The position numbers were made by a program, and so were the translations under genes. A stretch of DNA of 64,000 bases from Apostichopus japonicus (lineage: Eukaryota; Echinodermata; Holothuroidea; Aspidochirotida; Stichopodidae), in NCBI RefSeq assembly GCF_037975245.1, contig NC_092578.1:13128321-13192320 (forward strand), written 5' to 3'. Within the stretch, counting starts at the first letter, position 1. The number at the start of each line of letters is the position of its first letter. Below, one piece after another: positions 23,545 through 33,895 of this stretch. The notes beneath the pieces were generated by a model. It was not told where the DNA came from. It searched no databases and worked only from the letters and a program-made list of their open reading frames with translations.

Positions 23545-23862
23545 CTGTGTTATTGTTAGTAGAGGAGAATGAATTCTGTTAGTTGATATGAATATATTTG
23601 AGGTTGGAAGCTAAGTTAGAATATTCCTAAAAGAATTCCTACACAGTGTGAGTGATTCTTTTTCAGTTTATACATGGAGCAAAGTGTTCCCCAATTTCAC
23701 TTTTTCAAACACTTGCTGACTAGTATGAAACCTGTAAAGCACATTATATGCAATGTGAAATCAAGCTTAAAGCAACAAAAGATTGACATATTATGATCAT
23801 TCAGTACTAACACCTGGTATTTTACAATATTCATAAAATGTTAAAAATATACTTAACAGTAC

Positions 23863-23928
23863 CTCCACTGCTGCCCCAGTAGGACCAATCATACAGAGAT
23901 GGGAAGCTGTCATAATAAATATGTTCAG
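23863..23928 (-). CDS. Cassette 3, aromatic/acidic exon
   Basis: Third copy of the 66-base phase 1-1 aromatic exon, with an unchanged peptide. It lies exactly 1,762 bases from the cassette 2 copy. Confidence 0.63.
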
Positions 23929-24415
23929 CTGGAAAGAGCAATTAGTTTCATGGGTTAGTTGTCAGTATATAAACCTGTTGAGTTTGAATTGTTAGTTTAC
24001 CATGCGTATAGTTTAAGACCATACAACCTAATGGTCTAACCTACATTATGAGTGATGACATACTACCACAACACTCTTCACACAACAGAGAGAGGGAGAG
24101 GGTTGTGAGGAGACAGGTAAGTAGGAACATAAAGTAACTTCTGAACCTCTGTAAAAACATAGCTGTATAGATGAAAAGAACCCTTCAGTGGTGAGGGCAA
24201 CCAAGAACATTTAATAACCAAAGAATTTACAAGTACTCCTCATGTAACCAACTGATGGTGGTGCTCAACATGACACAGCCAGTCACTTACACACACAAAA
24301 CTAAATAGTGGCTAATATTACAAGTTACTGGAGTGTCTGGATATGGTATAAAAGTATGTAGGTGAACATTGTAATCCATCAATAATTATAAAGGTTGGAT
24401 AATATTGTGACTTAC

Positions 24416-24700
24416 TGGTGGTGTCTGGGTATGGTGTAGTAGTAAATACACCTTCATCTGGTGTAGTAGTAAATACATCAGGATATGGTGTGGTAGTAAA
24501 TACACCTTCATCTGGTGTAGTAGTAAATACATCAGGATATGGTGTGGTAGTAAATACACTTTCATCTGGTGTAGTAGTAAATACACCTTCATCTGGTGTA
24601 GTAGTAAATATATCAGGATATGGTGTGGTAGTAAATACACCTTCATCTGGTGTAGTAGTAAATACATCAGGATATGGTGTGGTAGTATATACACCTGCAT
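24416..24700 (-). CDS. Cassette 3, short Thr-repeat exon (95 codons)
   Basis: Only about ten nonapeptides, mostly TTTPDEGVF and TTTPYPDVF/PDIF, with no Cys variant. Its sequence and length match cassette 4 almost base for base. The borders are the same as in the other cassettes (ACACCAG|ATGC, ACCA|GTAAGT). Array lengths of 571, 328, 95, 95 and 315 codons show rapid expansion and contraction. Confidence 0.62.
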
Positions 24701-25270
24701 CTGGTGTAGTAGTAAATACATCAGGATTTGTTGTAGTAAATACACCAGTGTTTGGGATAGTAGTAAACTCAACCATAGAAGGATAGATAAACTCCACAGG
24801 ATTGTACTCAATCATAGAGAGATAGTACATTGTCATTAAAGAATACTACTCAATTATAATGGTATGATACCCGATCATTATGGGATATTACTATATGATT
24901 TATGGGATAGTTCCGGACGAAACTGAGTTACCCAAAACTATCAACAGACATACTTGACTTCTACATACGAAGTGGGGAAAAAAGAATGCTTTCAAAGATT
25001 TTTCTAGTTTTTGAAATTCAGTTGTAATGATTTCAAACAAAGTTCAATTTAGTACTCAAAACATCCTTGTTATAATAAACATAAAAAGTTTGCTCCCAAA
25101 TCCAATATTTCAGTGAATTTCATATTTATTTTTGAGCAAAGTTTTACCTCAAATTCCTGTCTGTTTTTATCCCTCCAATGTTTGTGATAAAGTCACCAAA
25201 GTGCCTTTTCTTTACAACTTTTAATTTGCATGAACTAAGTAAAAGAAACTTAGGAGTTATTTTCACTTAC

Positions 25271-25306
25271 CAGTTGTTTTGGGGTATGGAGTAGTTGTCA
25301 ATGAAT
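25271..25306 (-). CDS. Cassette 2, Thr/Pro linker exon
   Basis: 36-base phase 1-1 exon encoding (D)SLTTTPYPKTT, with the same TACTAAC branch point and GTAAGT donor as cassette 1. It joins the next Thr exon as Thr-Thr|Asp-Ala-Gly. Confidence 0.55.
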
Positions 25307-25624
25307 CTGTGTTATTGTTAGTAGAGGAGAATGAATTCTGTTAGTTGGTATGAATATATTTGAGGTTGGAAGCTAAGTTAGAATATTCCTAAAAGAATTC
25401 CTACACAGTGTGAGTGATTCTTTTTCAGTTTATACATGGAGCAAAGTGTTCCCCAATTTCACTTTTTCAAACACTTGCTGACTAGTATGAAACCTGTAAA
25501 GCACATTATATGCAATGTGAAATCAAGCTTAAAGCAACAAAAGATTGACATATTATGATCATTCAGTACTAACACCTGGTATTTTACAATATTCATAAAA
25601 TGTTAAAAATATACTTAACAGTAC

Positions 25625-25690
25625 CTCCACTGCTGCCCCAGTAGGACCAATCATACAGAGATGGGAAGCTGTCATAATAAATATGTTCAG
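25625..25690 (-). CDS. Cassette 2, aromatic/acidic exon
   Basis: Second copy of the 66-base phase 1-1 exon, encoding the same EHIYYDSF..YDWSYWG peptide between the same TTTCCAG acceptor and GTACTG donor. It follows the Thr exon after a 524-base intron. Confidence 0.63.
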
Positions 25691-26214
25691 CTGGAAAGAG
25701 CAATTAGTTTCATGGGTTAGTTGTCAGTACATAAACCTGTTGAGTTTGAATTGTTAGTTTACCATGCGTATAGTTTAAGACCATACAACCTAATGGTCTA
25801 ACCTACATTATGAGTGATGACATACTACCACAACACTCTTCACACAACAGAGAGAGGGAGAGGGTTGTGAGGAGACAGGTAAGTAGGAACATAAAGTAAC
25901 TTCTGAACCTCTGTAAAAACATAGCTGTATGGATGAAAAGAACCCTTCAGTAGTGAGGGCAACCAAGAACATTTAATAACCAAAGAATTTACAAGTACTC
26001 CTCATGTAACCAACTGATGGTTGTGCTCAGCATAACACAGCCAGTCACATAAACACACAAAACTAAATAGTGGCTAATACAGTATTACAAGTTTCTGTAA
26101 TGTCTGGATATGGTGTATACAGTATGTATTTAAGTGAACACTGAGATCAAATTTTAACAAAGTGATGAGTAATCCATCAATAATTTTTAAAAGTTGGATA
26201 ATATTATGACTTAC

Positions 26215-27198
26215 TGGTGGTGTCTGGGTATGGTGTAGTAGTAAATACATCAGGATATTGTGTAGTAGTAAATACATCAGAATAAGGTGTGGTAGTAAAT
26301 ACACCTGCATCTGGTGTAGTAGTAAATACATCAGGATATGGTGTGGTAGTAAATACACCTTCTTCTGGTGTAGTAGTAAATACACCTTCATCTGGTGTAG
26401 TAGTAAATATATCAGGATATGGTGTGGTAGTAAATACACCTTCATCTGGTGTAGTAGTAAATACATCAGGATATGGTGTAGTAGTATATACACCTTCATC
26501 TGGTGTAGTAGTAAATACACCTGTATCTGGCTTAGTAGTAAATACACATGCAATTGGTGTGGTAGTAAATACATCTGGATATGGTGTAGTAGTAAATACA
26601 CCTTCATCTGGTGTAGTAGTAAATACATCAGGATATGATGTAGTAGTTAATACACCTGCATCTGGTTTAGTAGTAAATACATCAGGATATGGTGTGGTAG
26701 TAAATACACCTTCATCTGGTGTAGTAGTAAATACATCAGGATATGGTGTAGTAGTTAATACACCTGCATCTGGTTTAGTAGTAAATACATCAGGATATGG
26801 TGTGGTAGTAAATACACCTTCATCTGGTGTAGTAGTAAATACATCAGGATATGGTGTAGTAGTAAATACACCTTCATCTGGTGTAGTAGTAAATACATCA
26901 GGATATGGTGTGGTAGTAAATACACCTTCATCTGGTGTGGTAGTAAATACACATGCAATTGGTGTAGTAGTAAATACACCCGCATCTGGTGTAGTAGTAA
27001 ATACATCAGGATATGGTGTGGTAGTAAATACACCTGCATCTGGTTTAGTAGTAAATACATCAGGATTTGTAGAAGAACATACAACCGCATCTGGTGTAGT
27101 AGTAAATACATCAGGATATGGTGTGGTAGTAAATACACCTGCATCTGGTGTAGTAGAAAATACATCAGGATATGGTGTGGTAGTATATACACCTGCAT
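26215..27198 (-). CDS. Cassette 2, Thr-repeat exon (328 codons)
   Basis: About 36 nonapeptides (TTTPDEGVF, TTTPYPDVF and variants) ending at ACCA|GTAAGT. The 5' edge is placed at ACACCAG|ATGCAGG, the first AG that gives phase 1 with the upstream linker exon. That motif recurs in every repeat, so the true acceptor could be a few repeats away. It contains two TTTPIACVF variants and one VVCSSTNP variant, giving three Cys. It is intermediate between the Asp-Glu-rich cassette 1 type and the Asp-Ala cassette 5 type. Confidence 0.62.
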
Positions 27199-27769
27199 CT
27201 GGTGTAGTAGTAAATACATCAGGATTTGTTGTAGTAAATACACCAGTGTTTGGGATAGTAGTAAACTCAACCATAGAAGGATAGATAAACTCCACAGGAT
27301 TGTACTCAATCATAGAGAGATAGTACATTATCATTAAAGAATACTACTCAATTATAATGGTATAATACCCGATCATTATGGGATATTACTATATGATTTA
27401 TGGGATAGTTCCGGACGAAACTGAGTTACCCAAAACTATCAACAGACATACTTGACTTCTACATACGAAGTGGGGAAAAAAGAATGCTTTCAAAGATTTT
27501 TCTAGTTTTTGAAATTCAGTTGTAATGATTTTAAACAAAGTTCAATTTAGTACTCAAAACATCCTTGTTATAATAAACATAAAAAGTTTGCTCCCAAATC
27601 CAATATTTCAGTGAATTTCATATTTATTTTTGAGCAAAGTTTTACCTCAAATTCCTGTCTGTTTTTATCCCTCCAATGTTTGTGATAAAGTCACCAAAGT
27701 GCCTTTTCTTTACAACTTTTAATTTGCATGAACTAAGTAAAAGAAACTTAGGGAGTTATTTTCACTTAC

Positions 27770-27805
27770 CAGTTGTTTTGGGGTATGGAGTAGTTGTCAA
27801 TGAAT
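27770..27805 (-). CDS. Cassette 1, Thr/Pro linker exon
   Basis: A 36-base phase 1-1 exon encoding (D)SLTTTPYPKTT, between ACACAG|ATTCA and CTG|GTAAGT. A TACTAAC branch-point motif lies 11 bases upstream of the acceptor. A longer version starting at CTAACAG|AATTC is open but would change the phase, so the short one is preferred. Confidence 0.55.
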
Positions 27806-28123
27806 CTGTGTTATTGTTAGTAGAGGAGAATGAATTCTGTTAGTTGGTATGAATATATTTGAGGTTGGAAGCTAAGTTAGAATATTCCTAAAAAAATTCC
27901 TACACAGTGTGAGTGATTCTTTTTCAGTTTATACATGGAGCAAAGTGTTCCCCAATTTCACTTTTTCAAACACTTGCTGACTAGTATGAAACCTGTAAAG
28001 CACATTATATGCAATGTGAAATCAAGCTTAAAGTAACAAAAGATTGACATATTATGATCATTCAGTACTAACACCTGGTATTTTACAATATTCATAAAAT
28101 GTTAAAAATATACTTAACAGTAC

Positions 28124-28189
28124 CTCCACTGCTGCCCCAGTAGGACCAATCATACAGAGATGGGAAGCTGTCATAATAAATATGTTCAG
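28124..28189 (-). CDS. Cassette 1, aromatic/acidic exon
   Basis: A 66-base phase 1-1 exon (TTTCCAG|CTGAAC ... GGAG|GTACTG) encoding EHIYYDSFPSLYDWSYWG plus SSG. Six of these residues are Tyr or Trp. The peptide is identical in all five cassettes, whereas the neighbouring arrays vary, which points to purifying selection or very recent homogenisation. I do not recognise the motif. Confidence 0.65.
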
Positions 28190-28274
28190 CTGGAAAGAGC
28201 AATTAGTTTCATGGGTTAGTTGTCAGTATATAAACCTGTTGAGTTTGAATTGTTAGTTTACCATGCGTATAATG

Positions 28275-28395
28275 TAAGACCATACAACCTAATGGTCTAA
28301 CCTACATTATGAGTGATGACATACCACCACAACACTCTTCACCAACCTAATGGTCTAACCTACATTATGAGTGATGACATACTACCACAACACTC
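28275..28395 (+). repeat. Short tandem duplication in a cassette 1 intron
   Basis: About 60 bases containing ACCTAATGGTCTAACCTACA and the following GAGTGATGACATAC.ACCACAACACTCTTCAC occur twice in a row. The other cassettes have one copy, so this is specific to cassette 1. Confidence 0.75.
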
Positions 28396-28766
28396 TTCAC
28401 ACAACAGAGAGAGAGAGAGGGTTGTGAGGAGACAGGTAAGTAGGAACATAAAGTAACTTCTGAACCTCTGTAAAAACATAGCTGTATGGATGAAAAGAAC
28501 CCTTCAGTAGTGAGGGCAACCAAGAACATTTAATAACCAAAGAATTTACAAGTACTCCTCATGTAACCAACTGATAGTTGTGCTCAGCATAACACAGCCA
28601 GTCACATAAACACACAAAACTAAATAGTGGCTAATACAGTATTACAAGTTACTGTAATGTCTGGATATGGTGTATATGTATTTACGTGAACACTGAGATC
28701 AAATTTTAACAAAGTGATGAGTAATCCATCAATAATTTTTAAAAGTTGGATAATATTATGACTTAC

Positions 28767-30479
28767 TGGTGGTGTCTGGGTATGGTGTAGTAGTAAATAC
28801 ATCAGGATATTGTGTAGTAGTAAATACATCAGAATAAGGTGTGGTAGTAAATACACCTGCATCTGGTGTAGTAGTAAATACATCAGGATATGGTGTGGTA
28901 GTAAATACACCTTCATCTGGTGTAGTAGTAAATACACCTTCATCTGGTGTAGTAGTAAATACATCAGGATATGGTGTGGTAGTAAATACACCTTCATCTG
29001 GTGTAGTAGTAAATACATCAGGATATGGTGTGGTAGTAAATACACCTTCATCTGGTGTAGTAGTAAATACACCTTCATCTGGTGTAGTAGTAAATACATC
29101 AGGATATGGTGTGGTAGTAAATACACCTTCATCTGGTGTAGTAGTAAATACATCAGGATATGGTGTAGTAGTAAATACACCTTCATCTGGTGTAGTAGTA
29201 AATACACCTGTATCTGGTTTAGTAGTAAATACACATGCAATTGGTGTAGTAGTAAATACATCTGGATATGGTGTAGTAGTAAATACACCTTCATCTGGTG
29301 TAGTAGTAAATACATCAGGATATGGTGTAGTAGTTAATACACCTTCATCTGGTGTAGTAGTAAATACATCAGGATATGGTGTAGTAGTTAATACACCTGC
29401 ATCTGGTTTAGTAGTAAATACATCAGGATATGGTGTGGTAGTAAATACACCTTCATCTGGTGTAGTAGTAAGTACATCAGGATATGGTGTAGTAGTTAAT
29501 ACATCTGCATCTGGTTTAGTAGTAAATACATCAGGATATGGTGTGGTAGTAAATACACCTTCATCTGGTGTAGTAGTAAATACATCAGGATATGGTGTAG
29601 TAGTAAATACACCTTCATCTGGTGTAGTAGTAAATACATCAGGATATGGTGTGGTAGTAAATACACCTTCATCTGGTGTGGCAGTAAATACACATGCAAT
29701 TGGTGTAGTAGTAAATACACCTTCATCTGGTGTAGTAGTAAATACATCAGGATATGGTGTGGTAGTAAATACACCTTCATCTGGTGTAGTAGTAAATACA
29801 TCAGGATATGGTGTAGTAGTAAATACACCTTCATCTGGTGTAGTAGTAAATACATCAGGATATGGTGTAGTAGTAAATACACCTGCATCTGGTGTAGTAG
29901 TAAATACATCAGGATATGGTGTAGTAGTTAATACACCTGCATATGGTTTAGTAGTAAATACACCTGCATCTGGTTTAGTAGTAAACACATCAGGATATGG
30001 TGTGGTAGTAAATACACCTTCATCTGGTGTGGTAGTAAATACACATGCAATTGGTGTAGTAGTAAATACACCTTCATCTGGTGTAGTAGTAAATACATTA
30101 GGATATGGTGTGGTAGTAAATACACCTTCATCTGGTGTAGTAGTAAATACATCAGGATATGGTGTAGTAGTTAATACACCTGCATCTGGTTTAGTAGTAA
30201 ATATACCTGCATCTGGTGTAGAAGTAAATACATCAGAATATGGTGTAGTAGTTAATACATCAGGATGTGTGGTAGTAAATACACCTGCATCTGGTGTAGT
30301 AGTAAATACATCAGGATATGGTGTGGTAGTAAATACACATGCATTTGGTGTAGTAGTAAATACATCTGGATACGGTGCGGTAGTAAATACATCAGAATAT
30401 GGTGTGGTAGTAAATACACCTGCATCTGGTGAAGTAGTAAATACATCAAGATATGGTGTAGTAGTAAATACACCTGCAT
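28767..30479 (-). CDS. Cassette 1, Thr-repeat exon (571 codons)
   Basis: This is the longest exon. It encodes about 63 nonapeptides of the type TTTPDEGVF, TTTPYPDVF or TTTPDAGVF, alternating as an 18-residue (54-bp) higher-order unit. The donor ACCA|GTAAGT is clear. The acceptor is chosen at CTATCCCAG|ATGC because it restores phase 1 with exon 2; an AG further upstream would break the phase. About one third of residues are Thr, with regular Pro and Asp/Glu, as in mucin-like O-glycosylated stalks. Rare variants bring in Cys (TTTPIACVF three times, PNACVF once). The same DNA is open in other frames, but only this frame joins the neighbouring exons. Confidence 0.7.
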
Positions 30480-30567
30480 CTGGGATAGTAGTTAACTCAA
30501 TCATAAAAGGATAGATGAACTCCACAGGATCATTGTACTCAATTATAGAGAGATAGTACATTATCAT

Positions 30568-31775
30568 TAAAGAATACTACACAATCATAATGGTATGATA
30601 CCCACTCATTATGGGATATTAATGATTTATGGGATAGCAACTGATGAGACTAGACTATCAAACACTAAATAATAGACATCCTTTTATTTTCTTTTTTTTC
30701 TTTTTTTTTCTTTTATTTGCCGCCAATCAACATAGGTAAATGGAAAAACCTAGGTTATCAATAGTACTCATAATTTAGGCTAAAGCGCTGATAATTGGTG
30801 GTCACTTATGGTTACAAATAACACTCCATATTACTGTCACCCCCTCCCCCCCCACCCCCAGAACAGTTTACTGTACAGTAGATGAACCATGTAATTTTCT
30901 ACTGTAAACTTCCTCAGTGTCTAGGAATGAATAGAGGTGTACCATACACATCAAAATCTTTGAAACTTCCTGTAGCAATTGTTTTCTGTGCTCATATTTG
31001 TGAGTATTGTAAGAACAAAACTGGTTTTTGTCCATCAAACTGTTTTACACACTTTGTTTGTTAGTGATTTAAATCATTTAATGAACAACTTGTTTAGTGA
31101 TGTCTCATACCTTATATATCAATGTACCTATTGTGAGTTAAAACAGATGATAACAAAAACAATACAAAGACTTTGCTAGATAGGAGCGCATCTTTAAAAT
31201 TTATTTGAATTACAGTACAGGAAAAGGAATCTGATTGACAAATAATACATTTTATTGATGTCACTGAACCTATTCAAGTCAGCCATACCTCTGTGTTTTA
31301 AAACATTTAGCTTGAATAGGACAAGATTGGTTTCAGTGACTATGTAAACAATCACATCATAATAGCCATGTGTGCTCTATGTGAAGCTCATTGCATCATA
31401 TTTTCATTGTATTTTATTATCACACTCCCTTTAAATGAAACTTGGCGAGACACAAATGTATGAGTAATAACGCATTATGGCAGTACTACATCGCAGTTAA
31501 AATGGACATTCCATAGGTTACACCCCTATTTCTTGAGAGTTATTATATCACATCAGTTATAATCCTGGTGAACAAACAAATTCTGCGGGTAACGTAGGCA
31601 TAAACAACTGACTGCACATGATACTAATTAATTCTGCAGGTAATGTAGGCAAAAACGACTGACTGCACAGGTACTTAGCTGACTAAAGAATTAGTCCATC
31701 GTTACATTCTACCAAGATCGCTGAGGTCCCAAAATAAATATTTGCTTGCGGAGCCATCATTTCATTCAAACTAAC
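30568..31775. other. Intron 2, AT-rich stretch between LINE fragment and first cassette
   Basis: This holds a pyrimidine tract (30680-30720), a C-rich tract near 30840, and two near copies of ATTCTGCGGGTAA/ATTCTGCAGGTAA followed by GTAGGC(A)AAAC at 31578 and 31632. That makes a short direct repeat about 54 bases apart. No exon was recognised. Confidence 0.4.
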
Positions 31776-31919
31776 TTTGGCGGGCGAGCTTTCTCCGTGA
31801 TCGCCCCACGACTGTGGAACAATCTCATAGCCAAACAAGAGGCACCTATTTCTCCATCCAGTAAGACGGATCTCAAAAAACAGTTAAAAACTATCCTTCT
31901 TGAGAAATATCACAGTTAG
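31776..31919 (+). pseudogene. C-terminal fragment of a non-LTR retrotransposon reverse transcriptase
   Basis: The plus frame reads FGGRAFSVIAPRLWNNLI through to TTLEK-like residues and a stop. This is the hallmark C-terminus of CR1/L2-type LINE ORF2 proteins (F-G-x-R-x-F-S-x-x-A-P-x-L-W-N). The upstream reverse transcriptase core is missing, so it is a 5'-truncated copy. It lies in intron 2 of the host gene, in the opposite orientation. A 3' tail follows it directly. Confidence 0.75.
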
Positions 31920-32008
31920 ACCCTTTATATGGGAGCGCATTTGAACATTGCCTTGTGCTCTGGATACCTGCACTATACAAAAAACAGTTATTATTATTAT
32001 TATTATTA
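31920..32008 (+). mobile_element. LINE 3' tail with TTATTATT microsatellite
   Basis: After the stop codon a short 3' UTR (GGGAGCGCATTTGAACATTG...CACTATACAAAAA) ends in (TTA)n. CR1/L2-like LINEs often end in such short tandem repeats. With the preceding ORF fragment it defines a 5'-truncated insertion of at least 230 bases. Confidence 0.65.
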
Positions 32009-32029
32009 AGAGATTGAGCAATAACTCAC

Positions 32030-32180
32030 CTATGCCTGCAGGTGAACCAGCAGGTTCCCCATCTGTACTCTGACTCTCCTCATGATGTCTCCTTAGAGTA
32101 GTTAGCAGCAGATTTACCCTCTTCTTTAACGCTGTGATCTCATCTTCGATTTCTATATTCTCTGTGCACTCCTCTGTCGG
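32030..32180 (-). CDS. Exon 2: coiled-coil exon
   Basis: The exon has 50 codons plus one base (phase 0 to 1), with acceptor AACAG|CCGAC and donor ATAG|GTGAGT. It encodes one Cys (TEEC, about residue 59) followed by a helix. In that helix Ile65, Ile69, Leu72, Val76, Leu79 and Leu83 keep perfect 4-3 heptad spacing (IEDEITALKKRVNLLLTTLR), and then comes an acidic, Ser/Pro/Gly-rich hinge. A short coiled coil next to a Cys is a common way for secreted proteins to form disulfide-linked dimers or trimers. That is inference; the heptad and the Cys are visible. It joins to the first Thr exon as Gly-Ile|Asp. Confidence 0.7.
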
Positions 32181-33210
32181 CTGTTATGAAAATGAGAGTT
32201 ACAAATATCTTAACATGAATTGAATTCATCCTGGAGATTCACATAGAGGAGGAACTATACCCGTCCCAGATCATAGAATGAGACATCACAGTGGCTGTTG
32301 AAATCCATCAACTCTTTGTTAAAATTCATATTTTCGGGCAAATTTCTTTAAACTATCAGAAATGGAAATTAGGATAATTCATCTCAATGAAAAGGGAGGT
32401 ACGGTACTACTTTTTGTGTGTTATTGACAAGTACAACAATGTTTAGAAAGAATTATTTGGGAATGTTTCTCCTCTTTTGGTATATATACATACAGAAATA
32501 TATAACAATTAAGCTGATATAACACTAAAGGAGGGTTACTGAACAGTATGACGGCCAATATATGCACATAGACTCAAAGTGCAAAGTGATAATTCATCTT
32601 TTTACTTTGTACTTTTGTGAAAATCACACACAGAATATACATTGAGAGACTAATTGGTAGGCCCAGAGTAGGGAGATGGATAATGAAGAGGCCTTAGGGT
32701 AACAGAAAACAATGGGCTTCTCTTGTGTCCAAATCTGTTGGAATCTGGAAAAATTATACAAACAGTATCATCATCACAGTGCACAAGAGATCAAGTTAAA
32801 TGACATTTCCTAAAATTTAGAACAAAATGCAAGAGATGACAACTAAACTTCAACTCTATTAAATATAGACTTTTAGACAATTGATTACAAATGGAAAAAA
32901 CTGTTACCAGGTGGTCTAAAGCCAAAACAATTCACTTAATTGTAATGGTCATCAGTATTGGCCGCAAAGTTTAGCATGTTAAAACTTTGTTAGAAGCATT
33001 CAATATTTCTTTTATGCTCTTACTCATAACTACTGTCTACAGACACATTCCTTGAGGAGAATTACAGTGGACAATTTAGTATTTCAATATGGGTATAAAT
33101 AATTACTTTTAGAGTGACAGTGAAAGGCTTGTTATTTGGAATATGGTTGACCATTATCTGACTTTCAACCACAATTAATTTGTGCTATACTGATGACCTA
33201 TAAATGGTGT

Positions 33211-33251
33211 ATCATACCATGGAGGTAAATGTTTTACCTCCATGATCATAC
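33211..33251. mobile_element. Micro-hairpin insertion A with 7-bp target duplication
   Basis: ATCATAC (33211-33217) flanks a 27-base palindrome, CATGGAGGT-loop-ACCTCCATG (33218-33244), followed by ATCATAC again (33245-33251). The same hairpin occurs at 33655 and 57780 with different flanking duplications. Confidence 0.6.
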
Positions 33252-33647
33252 TAGGCTAGCGTTAGTAATAAACATCCGGGACTTAAGTTGAATGGCTAGG
33301 CCAAAGGATTAGGAATCGTGACCTAACCGTTAGGCAACAGCCTAACTTTGTGTGTTGCATGTTACTTGTTAATGTTAGGCTTAACTTGAAGTAATGAACG
33401 AGTTGTTTGACTCAAAATTTCTCGTTTTAAGCTCGACCATATAATTTTTAATCACTGAATGACGGATACCGTAAGGAGTGTGATGTCGAGGTAATTCGGT
33501 CCGGTATGACTGGTGTTCGTAAATCTTCATCTAATTTCTCCCAGGCTAGTGACTGTCTGAATTCAACGTTCGATCGTAAGTTCGTAACAAATAATTAAGT
33601 ACGGTCGATCAATCCGATGGCATGATTGTGGTTATGATATCAGCAAA

Positions 33648-33686
33648 TGTATCACCATGGAGGTTTGTTTTACCTCCATTGTATCA
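33648..33686. mobile_element. Micro-hairpin insertion B with 7-bp target duplication
   Basis: TGTATCA (33648-33654), then CCATGGAGGT-TTGTTTT-ACCTCCAT (33655-33679), then TGTATCA (33680-33686). It abuts the large foldback that starts at 33687. Confidence 0.6.
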
Positions 33687-33895
33687 GACCTAGAGAGTAC
33701 ATGGTTAAAAAAAATTATTACGTACGTACGTAATAATACTACGTACGTACGTAATAATTATCACGTTCGTACGTGATAATACTACGTACGTACGTAATAA
33801 TATCACGTACGTACGTGATAATTACTACGTACGTACGTAGTGTTATTACGTACGTACGTAATAAATATATATTTTTACCATGTCCTCTCTAGGTC
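33687..33895. mobile_element. 209-bp foldback with tandem TACGTACGTA palindromes
   Basis: Ends GACCTAGAGAG.ACATGGT (left) and ACCATGT.CTCTCTAGGTC (right) are inverted repeats. Between them sit six blocks of (T)ACGTACGTACGT or close variants, separated by TAATAAT/GATAAT, themselves palindromic. The whole element can fold into one long hairpin or several small ones. No target duplication was found. Confidence 0.75.

Larger units (their letters stand above)
19361..30567 (-). repeat. Five tandem copies of a three-exon cassette (segmental tandem duplication)
   Basis: Each unit holds a Thr-repeat exon, a 66-base aromatic exon and a 36-base linker exon, with alignable introns between. The second, third and fourth sets of small exons are spaced exactly 1,762 bases apart (25271, 23509, 21747 and 25625, 23863, 22101). 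The third and fourth units are nearly identical even in introns. The first and last units are more diverged and carry longer Thr arrays. This indicates recent unequal crossing-over or gene conversion; an assembly duplication is the alternative. Confidence 0.85.

Noticed and set aside
27806-27836. Longer version of the linker exon (NSFSSTNNNT..)
   Set aside because: Its acceptor gives phase 0 and breaks continuity with the aromatic exon; the internal ACACAG acceptor with a TACTAAC branch point is phase 1.
20264-30479. Minus-strand LLLHQMQVYLLPHH ORFs
   Set aside because: Alternate frame of the same arrays. Its phase 0 donor could enter the aromatic exon in another open frame, but the linker exon and the next array would then not fit.
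20234-30479. CRISPR array
   Set aside because: Regular repeats, but no unique spacers; they translate into a periodic Thr-rich protein and sit between spliced exons in a eukaryotic gene.
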